Shown: positions 38,901-45,717 of the stretch, in pieces
How positions within the stretch are numbered: the first letter of the stretch is position 1
Layout: every line of letters begins with the position of its first letter
DNA from: a virus
IMG/VR virus record: IMGVR_UViG_3300030108_000318
Coordinates: 1 to 45,717 of that record
Reading direction: 5' to 3' (one strand)
Length of the DNA stretch: 45,717 nucleotides
Translations under genes and position numbers: made by a program
Notes under the pieces: model-generated
The model's input: only the letters and a program-made list of their open reading frames with translations
Told to the model about the DNA's origin: nothing
Database searches by the model: none

Positions 38901-40515
38901 TATCAGCAGCAACTCGTAGCTTTACTTCATCAGGTGTTAAATTTGGATTTCGTAGTAATAATTGTTGACTTAAATAATCTTCAGCTTCTTTTAAAGCTTT
39001 TGGAGTAGGTACATAGTTAGGGTCTTCAAATAATTTATAAGACCTTCGTACATAAAAACCAAGATTATCCGTATAAATTTTTCTCTGTGTCTCTGTTAAA
39101 TAATCTGTTTCTAACATTTTAACACTTAAATTATCTTGTAAGTCTCTAAATTTTCTAACTGGTTCTTGTAATTCTTCTGGAAGTTTTTTTAATGCTTTTT
39201 CAAATCCAGCACCTTGAGTTTGTCCTATACTTGTGCCTCTACTTGTAACAAGAGTTGGGCTTCTTCTATCCCAAAATAAAACTCTACTTACATCATCTAA
39301 TAAATCTTCTTTATTTTTACCTACTTTTTCAACAATATCATCAATTGCTAATTCTAAATTAAAAGCTGTATTATTAATTTCATCTGACCATTTTTCTTTT
39401 AAATTTTCTGTGCGTAAAAATTTTTCGTGTAATTGTCTAGGTTTACCACCTCTTGTACTAAAAAGTTTTGTTCTAAAATTATCTAGCATTCTTAGTATAG
39501 GACTTTCACTAAATTGTAAATTAGTATTAGTTAACCATTTAGTTCCTTTATAAGGCTCTAAAGCTTTCATGTCTCCTATACCAACAACTTTACCTTCTTC
39601 AATATTTTTTTGTCGGTGATATAATGCTGCTCTTTTTTGTGTAGCATCCATGTCTCTAAAAGTTGTTATTCTATTTAAAAAATTATCAACAGTTTCTTTG
39701 CCTTTAGAGCCAATGTTTTCTAAATAAGTTTTAAATTGTTTTCTAAATTCTAATTTATCAAATTGTTCTTTACCAGCTCTAATACCAGCACCAGCAACAG
39801 CAAATCCTCCAGCAAATAAAATACTGTCTGCTAATAAATCTATACGATTTTCAAGTTGACTTTTTGTTTGAGGGTCAGCTTCTAAATAAGTTTTTAAATC
39901 ACCTAGAATACCATCATCTTCAGTAATTAAATTACCAATAAGTTGAGGAAAAAATTTTTCATCGTCATACGGGTTAAAAGCTACTTGAAATCCTGCTTCT
40001 CCTGTACCTAAATCTTTTAAAAATTTTTGAAATTTTGTTTTTGTTTGGATACCTTTTGTTACTTTACCAGCAAGACTAATATTTGCAGCAATTTCTCCAA
40101 CGTCACTAGCAATATCAAGAACTGGGTCTTCAGGGTCTTTAATAACAGCAACAGAATAATCACCACGTTCACTTCTTTCAACATTATCAGCACCAACTAA
40201 CTTTCTGTAAATTGGCTCAAAAAAATTAGATTCAACAGCTTCTATTCTTTTTAATCTATCTTCTCGTAACTTTTCTGTTTCTTCTCTGGACCTAAACTGT
40301 CCAGTTTCCATTTCACGTCTAGATGGAAATGAACCGGGCTCAGTTAACATTCTACCAAGTTCAACTGCTCCTCTTACAGTTGATGTTCCTATTTTTCCAG
40401 TAAATCTTTTAATTTCATCTTTTTGTTGGTCAGTTAATCTACGATATAAATTTCCTTTTACCGGAAACGCATATGAAAGTTTGTCAAAAAGACTATTGTT
40501 ATTATTTTCTGCCAT
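35911..40515 (-). CDS. Giant internal virion protein with C-terminal tail-lysozyme domain
   Basis: A 1534-aa protein. Most of it is helical without known motifs, as in podovirus ejection proteins such as T7 gp16. Residues about 1393-1534 (GYRKEARAGILGNINIETGG, LGYGIFQLTGKKKDYDRWMK, ALAFSNDWEKPEVPHNEARQ) form a phage tail lysozyme/muramidase domain with candidate catalytic Glu 1409. It would be ejected on infection and locally open the cell wall so DNA can pass. Having the domain at the C-terminus, not the N-terminus as in T7 gp16, is notable. Starts 5 bases after the preceding stop. Confidence 0.85.
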   Translation of the reverse strand: MAENNNNSLFDKLSYAFPVKGNLYRRLTDQQKDEIKRFTGKIGTSTVRGAVELGRMLTEPGSFPSRREMETGQFRSREETEKLREDRLKRIEAVESNFFEPIYRKLVGADNVERSERGDYSVAVIKDPEDPVLDIASDVGEIAANISLAGKVTKGIQTKTKFQKFLKDLGTGEAGFQVAFNPYDDEKFFPQLIGNLITEDDGILGDLKTYLEADPQTKSQLENRIDLLADSILFAGGFAVAGAGIRAGKEQFDKLEFRKQFKTYLENIGSKGKETVDNFLNRITTFRDMDATQKRAALYHRQKNIEEGKVVGIGDMKALEPYKGTKWLTNTNLQFSESPILRMLDNFRTKLFSTRGGKPRQLHEKFLRTENLKEKWSDEINNTAFNLELAIDDIVEKVGKNKEDLLDDVSRVLFWDRRSPTLVTSRGTSIGQTQGAGFEKALKKLPEELQEPVRKFRDLQDNLSVKMLETDYLTETQRKIYTDNLGFYVRRSYKLFEDPNYVPTPKALKEAEDYLSQQLLLRNPNLTPDEVKLRVAADIQLILKENMSSANFGSSLERFDKIRKSILNGRKDIPPEIRNLMGEMDNPIQQLIHSTTKLSRLYEDAKFYDIAYNDGLGIYFRENAEGAFRQELPAGYGKLSGTYTTPELAQYFSNYKKFSQELLESEKFGIGSLYKNTLLLKGLSQAAKTVWSHTTHIKNMTGGVQMSLANGINVFSASATRYIRQVLNAKTSNDLELQKFHEELSGRGLLNKGVIARDLQGLANDVAKIKKGAVVGKIDWLLEKMPIPYYSFKKGKFQVTSPKGIAGEAQNKYIAQDDFFKINMYIREQQYLNKFNDALPNDSKFDFYRFNQETLKDEAALITRDVLPNYDLVPEMLKDLRRTPFFGRFFSFMAESMRISVNSIKRGINEVKFGNNLVKEGADEAGNIVKNRGLLRLGAFTTVAGGTAKAVQETSKFLAGIGGDALDAIKDFLPDYMRNSNVTVSVAPDGTPMIGNFSSWDAYDFPKKPLQVLINRNLTDPDVDEEGLVKDVLTTLTTEMISPFLGESIIQEQISNYILRGGRNLDGNLMRNPFDKTMRFDDSQDYINNITNKDNLTIFMANLLESITPGTITRTTDWIDTIGKEQTPFDQDIYPAESFIKFLTGYGMQPMNKEYLENIYTFKANDLLKVKSKRRRRLFDGIEEPLNIDTFTDKYLKENFLYYRDYAKFHKLSKSADVLNLNTIKLLKDAGMSKIDRVDFITTNKTYSPLGISESLKSELLEKAKDTNDYIDVLIDIRAIDAQLSNLPVIFDPENYKGQQELIDEIKEELRKDLAEGGEVQKEFPVPFVKIDPKERESDDLGGISYAEQMNRLGFKSGGKVLPTLTFSDGERTLTEKEYNNMLAINEYLKGKGYRKEARAGILGNINIETGGSFSPKQIENAKDKTLGYGIFQLTGKKKDYDRWMKENNFSVENTAELPMQIEYMHETIYGNKLTGKNIGREIGPGTAARLQKSFATGTAEEIALAFSNDWEKPEVPHNEARQKSSSTLFNLIP

Positions 40516-40520
40516 ATTTT

Positions 40521-41834
40521 TTAATCAAATATTTTACTATAAATATTTAAAAAGTCAGTCATTTTATTTTCTGCATATTCTTCTTCTGGTATACCCTCTT
40601 TTTCTAAAAACGATTGAGTTTCTGGGTCTGCAAGTTCTGCTGTAATTGTATTAAATAATGTTAATCGAACTTTATCAATACCAGCTATTTTTATTTCAGA
40701 TTCTAAAGATTTTATTACAGGGTCTTTTTCATCATATCCTTTATTTTTCAAGTCTTCAAGTAAGTAAATTTTCTTACGTAATGCAATAGTATCTTTATCA
40801 CCTTGACCAGTTTGTTCTTCAATATAATTTGTTCTTCGTAAAACATAATCAATGTAATCAGGGTCTTTATTTGTTGGAATTGATTTACCCGGATTTTCTC
40901 TTTTCCAATTACTTTCAAATCTATTTTGAGCTAGAATAGATTTTTCTACTAATGGGTCAAAGTTTGTTGAGCCAACAATTACTGCTGCTTGTAATTCGTT
41001 CGTTGTATAACTTTGTTTATCTAACTTTCTAATTATACTTCTTTGTAAGTCAGGGTCTTTAACAGTTTCAATAACTCTAAATGTAGCTTCGTTTTTTGTT
41101 AAAGTAAATGCATTTGGGTCTCTAAACAATTCAATTTTAGCAGTATCATTAACTTCTCTTGGGTCTAATAAAAATCCAAACGAACCTCGTAAAGCTTTGT
41201 TTTTCTTAGCTTCAATTTCTTTAGGAGATAATTCATCTTTTTTCTTACCTCCAAGTAAATCCCAAGCTTTATGAACAATACTTAATTCTTTTGGAGCTGT
41301 TATAGCTTCTTGTTGAGAAACATAATAATCCTCGAAAGGTTTAAAGAACTCTTCTTTACTCATACGTTGGTCACTTATGTTAAACGCTGGATTTTGTATT
41401 TTTTCTTTATGTAAGTTTTCTTCAAATGTTGCCCATTCTTTAATTTCTCTTGCTCTTTTTTCTCTAGCATCTTCTGTGCCTAAATCAAAATTTGGATTTA
41501 TTTTAGCAAACTCTGCTTCTCCTAAAACTGTAAAATAATTTGGATTTTTTCTATACTCTTCATCTATTTTCATTAAATTATCATAAGCCATCCATCGTTT
41601 GTTAACTTTTGCTTGGTCAAAAACTTTATTTCTTTCAGACTCTTCTAAATTTTTTATAGCGTTAAACTTCATTTTGTCTTCTCTTAATCCAAACAAAGCT
41701 GTTAATCCTAAGATATTTCTCATTCTATTGTTTCTTTTACCAGTGCTAGTTAAATATGTTCCTATTATATCACCAACATTAAATCCTGCACCACTTTTAC
41801 CTAATAAACTTTTTAAATAATCTGGAGTTGCCAT
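40521..41834 (-). CDS. Internal virion (ejection) protein, 437 aa
   Basis: MATPDYLKSLLGKSGAGFNV starts a helical, Lys/Glu-rich protein (FGLREDKMKFNAIKNLEESE, ELSPKEIEAKKNKALRGSFG). It lies between the giant lysozyme protein and other internal virion genes with gaps of 1-5 bases. No domain recognised; role inferred from position, size and helical composition. Confidence 0.6.
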   Translation of the reverse strand: MATPDYLKSLLGKSGAGFNVGDIIGTYLTSTGKRNNRMRNILGLTALFGLREDKMKFNAIKNLEESERNKVFDQAKVNKRWMAYDNLMKIDEEYRKNPNYFTVLGEAEFAKINPNFDLGTEDAREKRAREIKEWATFEENLHKEKIQNPAFNISDQRMSKEEFFKPFEDYYVSQQEAITAPKELSIVHKAWDLLGGKKKDELSPKEIEAKKNKALRGSFGFLLDPREVNDTAKIELFRDPNAFTLTKNEATFRVIETVKDPDLQRSIIRKLDKQSYTTNELQAAVIVGSTNFDPLVEKSILAQNRFESNWKRENPGKSIPTNKDPDYIDYVLRRTNYIEEQTGQGDKDTIALRKKIYLLEDLKNKGYDEKDPVIKSLESEIKIAGIDKVRLTLFNTITAELADPETQSFLEKEGIPEEEYAENKMTDFLNIYSKIFD

Positions 41835-41835
41835 T

Positions 41836-42432
41836 TTATACCTCTTTATCTAATAAACTTTTTGTTTGATTTGTTTGTACTTTTTCTAATAAACTTGGTT
41901 GTATTTCAACCTTTTTAACTGCTTCTTTAATTTCAGTAGGAACAGATTGTGGGTTTACTCTAGCTGCTGCTTTTTTTCTTAACGCTTCTAAGCTACTAAT
42001 ACCCTCTTCTATTTCACTAACTTGTTTATCAGGGTCTACTTGTTTTGGCTCATCATCATCCCCAGTTTCAAGCACATAATCAATTTCTGCTTTTTCTGCT
42101 AATGCCATAATCATGTACATAGTTGGTTCCATTAATATTAACATTAAATCAGGATTCCACTTACCTTCTAAAAATCCAGTATACAAAACAACTGAAGCAA
42201 TATCAATTACACCAACACCATTACTAATTGATAATAAAATATTAGCAGTTGTTTCAGGAACTGTTAAATTTTCAAATACATACATCATTGTTTCTTTTGG
42301 ATTTGAAAACTCAACAGGTCTTTCCCAATTGTAAGGTTGGTCAGGTGAATTAGTTAAAGACTGTCCGGGTAAAGATTTGCCTCTTGCTAAACTTTCACCC
42401 ATAAAGTTTGTTGCTTTTTCTGAAATTGTCAT
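41836..42432 (-). CDS. Virion-associated protein, 198 aa
   Basis: MTISEKATNFMGESLARGKS begins a protein with a hydrophobic middle (NILLSISNGVGVIDIASVVL, LMLILMEPTMYMIMALAEKA) and a charged helical end. The hydrophobic part could interact with membrane, as in ejection proteins. In the internal virion gene run. Function unknown. Confidence 0.6.
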   Translation of the reverse strand: MTISEKATNFMGESLARGKSLPGQSLTNSPDQPYNWERPVEFSNPKETMMYVFENLTVPETTANILLSISNGVGVIDIASVVLYTGFLEGKWNPDLMLILMEPTMYMIMALAEKAEIDYVLETGDDDEPKQVDPDKQVSEIEEGISSLEALRKKAAARVNPQSVPTEIKEAVKKVEIQPSLLEKVQTNQTKSLLDKEV

Positions 42433-42435
42433 AAT

Positions 42436-43140
42436 TTATCCTGTGTTAGAAAAGTTTGATAAAAAGTGAGGGTCTAATGTACCATATAATACTTGTCTAT
42501 TTAAATCTTGAAAAGTATTTACATTACTTAATTGAGGTATTTGATTTTGAACTTCTGCTAAAATTGCTGCTTGAGGAGGCTCACCTGCTCCACCAATGTT
42601 AGGTTGAACATTACCATATCCACCTTCATCTACTGGTGTGCCCTGTGCAGCTTGAACAGCTAAAGCTGTCAAAGCTCCTTTAGTTATGTCCCCTGCAAAT
42701 TCTTTTGGACTTGCAGGTGTTAAAAATTCTGCTGTTTCTACTCCAGCTTTTGCAATTTTTTGTCCAAGGTCTAATTCACTAAATGGTATATCTGTTAAAG
42801 TTCTTGTACTACTAGAACCAATCCCTGTTTTAACAGACTCGGCTGCTCCAGCTAGTGCTTCTGATTTTAAAGTGTCTGCTCCTGTACCTACAACAGTATC
42901 AGTTGCTACGGTTCCTACTTCATTAACAGCACTTGTTAAATCAGGTTTTGCAAAAGGATTCATATTTTTAAGTGCATCTCCTACTCCGTTCCACCAACCT
43001 TGTCCACTAAACATTGAAGAAGCTCCACCCCAAAATAGCATAGACAAACCAATACCACCAATAATTTTACCAAACTTAGAGCCAAATAATTTTTTAACTC
43101 CTTTTTTAATTTTTTTACCAACTTTTCTTAAAAATCCCAT
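42436..43140 (-). CDS. Virion-associated protein with basic amphipathic N-terminus, 234 aa
   Basis: Start ATG 43140 (MGFLRKVGKKIKKGVKKLFG) chosen because GGAGGA precedes it; the longer frame from 43164 lies inside the previous gene. A strongly basic N-terminal helix is followed by a hydrophobic segment (KIIGGIGLSMLFWGGASSMF) and a Gly/Ala/Thr-rich body. The layout suits a membrane-active ejection protein. Function not proven. Confidence 0.65.
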   Translation of the reverse strand: MGFLRKVGKKIKKGVKKLFGSKFGKIIGGIGLSMLFWGGASSMFSGQGWWNGVGDALKNMNPFAKPDLTSAVNEVGTVATDTVVGTGADTLKSEALAGAAESVKTGIGSSSTRTLTDIPFSELDLGQKIAKAGVETAEFLTPASPKEFAGDITKGALTALAVQAAQGTPVDEGGYGNVQPNIGGAGEPPQAAILAEVQNQIPQLSNVNTFQDLNRQVLYGTLDPHFLSNFSNTG

Positions 43141-43141
43141 T

Positions 43142-45211
43142 TTATCCTCCTCCGAATAATCCACCTCTATAAGAATTACCTAAAGTACTTACAAGGTTTG
43201 TTAGGTAGTCGTCATACTTTTCTCCTGACTTACCTTCATTTGCAATAGCTGTTGCCAAAATTTGTGCTTTTCTATTTTCTTCATTTTCTGCAGCTCTAAA
43301 ATCAAAGTCTGCTTGGTCTCTAAGTTCTTGCCACATAAAAGATAAAGACTGAGAACTAAGATTAAATGCATTCATTGCATTCTGCATATTAATTTGATTT
43401 TGTGCAGCAGTGTTAATTGTATTAGCTTGTCTTCTCCACTGAACATTAGAAGCTTCAACAGCAGCAGCATTTTGTGCATTCCATTGATTTCTTGCAAAGT
43501 CTTGTTGAGAATTAAACTGGTCAACTTGTGTTCTAAGCTGTGCATTAAACTTACTTAAATCAGCTTCTCTTGCAGTTCTACGAGCTTCAGCAGCATTTGT
43601 TTGTGCTGTATTGAATTGACTCATAGCATTAATCTGAGAAGAATTAAATTGTTGAGCTTGAGCTTCAAGATTTGCCATAAACTGTTGTGTTTGATTTTCA
43701 CTAACAGCATTAAATTGTCTTGCAGCATTTGTTGCTGATTGATTACTTAACAAACGTTGTTGAGTTTGTTGAGCTTCTAAAACATTTGCTTGTTGCTCAT
43801 TATTTAAATTAGTTAAATCCATTTGTAAAAAAGCTTGAGCATTTTGTATTTGTGTTTTTTGAAAAAAGTCTGCTTCAGCTAAATTAACTTGAGACATTAA
43901 AAGTGCATCTTGAATAGTTGTTTGCTGTCTCATTGTAGCTTCACTAATACCTACAGTTTGTAAGAACTTACTATTAGATAATGCAGTTTGTTGGTCAGCA
44001 CTAAATTGAGCCATGTCCATTTTAAAAACATTACTAGCATTTACTAATGCAGTTTGTTGTGCTCTAGCAGCGTTGGCTTCAGCTTCTTTAGCTTCAATAG
44101 TTTTTTGTTGACTAACGCTTGTTTGTATAGCTTGAGCATTAGACTGAGCAAGTGGAATAGCTGATTGAATAATAGCATTGAGTAAAGCATCTCTTCCTAC
44201 AGTAGAAGCTTCTAAACCTCTTTGTGCTAACATTTGTTCAACTGATGCTACAGCCGGTCTAGCCCATGCAGGAATTGTACCTTCTTCAATACCACTTAAT
44301 AAACTATTTAATTGATTAGATACTAAAGCTTCTTCAGGCAATCCTTCAATAATACCTCTTTCAGATTCGCTAAACTCCATTAACCTAGCTTCAAGAGCTT
44401 CAGGGTCATTACCTAACTCTTCAATATCTTCTGCTGATAAACCAGCATTTGCTAATTGTTTTTTAGCTCGTGTAACTTTTGCTAAAGAACTTCCAACATT
44501 TTCTACAATTGGGGCTAAAGCATCAGCACTAATAGTTCCAACAACTCTTTCAGTTAAAGCACCGGGAATAATTTCTATTTGAGCAGCTTCAATAGGGTCT
44601 ACTCTGTCTACTCCAGCAGCTTGTGCAAGAGATTCATCCGAAACTTGTGCAGTTGCAAAATCTACTTGTGCATCAGGAGATACTGTGGCTGCCTCCATTT
44701 GTGCACTTTCTATAGGCTTTGGAGCTTCTACTTTTGCAACGTCTGTAACTTGAGCTACTTGTTCAGGTGCGACTTGTTGAGCCGGAGCAGCAGTAACTGT
44801 AGTAGGAGCTGCCATTGTTGTAGCTTCTTGCTTTAAATTTATAGGCTTTCCAGTTTCAGGGTCTACACCTACTTGAGCAGCAGGTTTAATAATAGCAGCT
44901 TCAGGAACAACTCCTTCCGAAGCTTGTTCTATTTTAGGACCAATAGCTTCTATTCTTTTTTCTCTATCTGTTGGTCCAGCAGCTTCTTTTGCTGCATTAG
45001 CAGCTTCTTGTTGTCTTTCAGCTTCTTTTCTTTGCCTTTCTTGCTCATCTCTTCGTTCTTGCTCTTCTCTTTCTCTTTCATTCCTAATAGCTTTAAACTT
45101 ACCACCTCGTTCTGATACACCAGTTCCTTCCTGATATCCAACTCTACCACCTTGAGTATAATCTATTCTTTGTGATGAACTTCTCTGTCTTTTTTTTCTT
45201 TTATTAGCCAT
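43142..45211 (-). CDS. Ala/Gln-rich internal virion protein, 689 aa
   Basis: The N-terminus is very basic and Glu/Arg-rich (NKRKKRQRSSSQRIDYTQGG; EREEQERRDEQERQRKEAER). Residues about 75-190 are an Ala/Pro/Val linker, and about 330-650 a long Ala/Gln/Asn coiled region (FNSSQINAMSQFNTAQTNAA) of repeated helices. The end is Gly-rich (SYRGGLFGGG). Such long Ala/Gln-rich helical proteins are typical internal core or ejection proteins of marine podoviruses. First of the run; AGGATTTAACA precedes the ATG, with a promoter just upstream. Confidence 0.7.
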   Translation of the reverse strand: MANKRKKRQRSSSQRIDYTQGGRVGYQEGTGVSERGGKFKAIRNEREREEQERRDEQERQRKEAERQQEAANAAKEAAGPTDREKRIEAIGPKIEQASEGVVPEAAIIKPAAQVGVDPETGKPINLKQEATTMAAPTTVTAAPAQQVAPEQVAQVTDVAKVEAPKPIESAQMEAATVSPDAQVDFATAQVSDESLAQAAGVDRVDPIEAAQIEIIPGALTERVVGTISADALAPIVENVGSSLAKVTRAKKQLANAGLSAEDIEELGNDPEALEARLMEFSESERGIIEGLPEEALVSNQLNSLLSGIEEGTIPAWARPAVASVEQMLAQRGLEASTVGRDALLNAIIQSAIPLAQSNAQAIQTSVSQQKTIEAKEAEANAARAQQTALVNASNVFKMDMAQFSADQQTALSNSKFLQTVGISEATMRQQTTIQDALLMSQVNLAEADFFQKTQIQNAQAFLQMDLTNLNNEQQANVLEAQQTQQRLLSNQSATNAARQFNAVSENQTQQFMANLEAQAQQFNSSQINAMSQFNTAQTNAAEARRTAREADLSKFNAQLRTQVDQFNSQQDFARNQWNAQNAAAVEASNVQWRRQANTINTAAQNQINMQNAMNAFNLSSQSLSFMWQELRDQADFDFRAAENEENRKAQILATAIANEGKSGEKYDDYLTNLVSTLGNSYRGGLFGGG

Positions 45212-45230
45212 TGTTAAATCCTATATACCT

Positions 45231-45259
45231 ATTTTACTTAACTTCAAAGAGTTTGTCAA
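45231..45259 (-). promoter_or_regulatory. Possible late promoter before internal virion genes
   Basis: Minus strand TTGACA (45259-45254), 17 bp, TAAAAT (45236-45231), start of the next gene 20 bases further. The spacer begins AACTCTT exactly as in the terS promoter. It overlaps the end of the 80-aa gene, where the same bases code for KLDKLFEVK, so coding constraint is an alternative explanation. Confidence 0.5.
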
Positions 45260-45476
45260 GTTTTTCGTCTATTTTTTCTATTCTGTCCATGATGTCTTGC
45301 ATATCATCACGTAACTCAAATTTTGTAACATATTCTTTTGCTATCTCTTCACGAGTTTTATTTAAGAGTATGTCTTGTCTTTTTAACTCTGTAGCATTTT
45401 GTCTAATCTGAAACCAGATAGGAGCAAGTACTAAAGTTATTAAAACATTCCAAATTATGTAAGGCGATACTTCCAT
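45234..45476 (-). CDS. Membrane-anchored coiled-coil protein, 80 aa
   Basis: MEVSPYIIWNVLITLVLAPI begins with one membrane span, then a coiled coil (ELKRQDILLNKTREEIAKEY; MQDIMDRIEKIDEKLDKLFE). Similar short anchor-plus-coil proteins are common near phage tail genes; function unknown. Its ATG overlaps the preceding stop by one base. Confidence 0.7.
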   Translation of the reverse strand: MEVSPYIIWNVLITLVLAPIWFQIRQNATELKRQDILLNKTREEIAKEYVTKFELRDDMQDIMDRIEKIDEKLDKLFEVK

Positions 45477-45717
45477 TAGCTTAGTTCTGGAAACTCACCA
45501 AGAGGTCTTGTATATACTGGATTTTCTTCAGTTCCAGTATTAGTGTAAGCATACAATGCTGCCAAAGCATCAACGTCTGATGCGTTGTCTATTTGTGTAC
45601 ACATATCATTAGCTTTTGTACGCACACTAGCTCTCCAAGTTTTAATATTACTTGGCATAGCTGTACCACCATCAGCTTCTCTAATAACCATCCAATCAGT
45701 ATCTGATAAAATACCAC
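45476..45717 (-). CDS. Tail-assembly-chaperone-like protein (5' part cut by window edge)
   Basis: The frame runs open to the right edge: ILSDTDWMVIREADGGTAMP, SNIKTWRASVRTKANDMCTQ, then IDNASDVDALAALYAYTN and PLGEFPELS. The LSDTDWMVIRE...WRASVR arrangement is that of phage tail (fibre) assembly chaperones (LLxDSDWTQ...W..YRQALR). An internal ATG at 45691 is not the natural start, because the motif begins upstream of it. Tail fibre genes are expected beyond the edge. Confidence 0.65.
   Translation of the reverse strand, partial: GILSDTDWMVIREADGGTAMPSNIKTWRASVRTKANDMCTQIDNASDVDALAALYAYTNTGTEENPVYTRPLGEFPELS

Noticed and set aside
1-45717. tRNA genes, integrase, repressor, single-subunit RNA polymerase
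   Set aside because: I looked for these by reading but saw no cloverleaf with acceptor stem, no tyrosine/serine integrase and no T7-type RNA polymerase motif; a tRNA scan could still find a degenerate tRNA.

Overview
The window is most of the genome of an AT-rich tailed bacteriophage with a podovirus-like (T7-like replication, short-tail) gene set. I see terminase small and large subunits, portal, scaffold, HK97-fold-type capsid protein, two tail tube/nozzle proteins, a tail-assembly-chaperone-like protein, several internal virion (ejection) proteins, a T7-type primase-helicase, a family A DNA polymerase, an SSB, endonuclease I, a Cas4/RecB-like nuclease and a class Ia ribonucleotide reductase. 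No integrase, repressor, tRNA, CRISPR or single-subunit RNA polymerase gene is visible, so the phage looks lytic and dependent on host RNA polymerase. The style of many families (small basic proteins next to terminase, 2OG-oxygenase next to nrdAB, signal-peptide proteins with low-complexity stalks) recalls marine podoviruses of AT-rich bacteria. The host cannot be named from this sequence.

Layout. Positions 12170 to 1 and 45717 to 30796 are all on the minus strand and hold late genes. The plus strand from 13664 to 30799 holds early and replication genes. If the ends of the window are neighbours or near-neighbours in the full genome, the two minus-strand blocks form one leftward late operon: terS, small basic proteins, terL, portal, scaffold, capsid, tail tube, (missing piece, probably fibre genes), tail chaperone, internal virion proteins, lysozyme-bearing giant protein, holin-like membrane proteins, two secreted low-complexity proteins, IscU. 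The tail nozzle gene is cut by the left edge and the tail-chaperone gene by the right edge.

Between the two arms, 12171-13663 is a control region. It has two back-to-back consensus sigma70 promoters (12178-12206 minus, 12234-12262 plus) and about 570 bp of non-coding, hairpin-rich DNA with three copies of a 16-bp perfect palindrome. It also has one isolated minus-strand gene with its own promoter and terminator, direct repeats, and an early rightward promoter. The half-site AAACTCT of the palindromes also lies just inside the -35 boxes of several phage promoters, which suggests a common regulator.

The early arm begins with small unknown genes in separate transcription units. Three of these units share a repeated promoter module (upstream element AAATAYTTAC, TTGACA, 17-18 bp, TATAAT-like box, GGCA). 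A long string of overlapping small genes follows, then SSB, primase-helicase, DNA polymerase, three nucleases, a DUF3310-like protein and nrdA/2OG-oxygenase/zinc ribbon/nrdB for DNA synthesis and recombination. The arms converge at 30796-30799, where two oppositely oriented genes share overlapping stop codons.

Items most worth attention: a phage-encoded IscU scaffold with all catalytic residues; the non-coding control region with its palindromes and plus promoter; the repeated promoter modules; a hidden 77-aa gene nested in the 3' end of the portal gene; a 25-aa hydrophobic microprotein with its own promoter, antisense to nrdB; and a DNA-binding-like extension on TerL.
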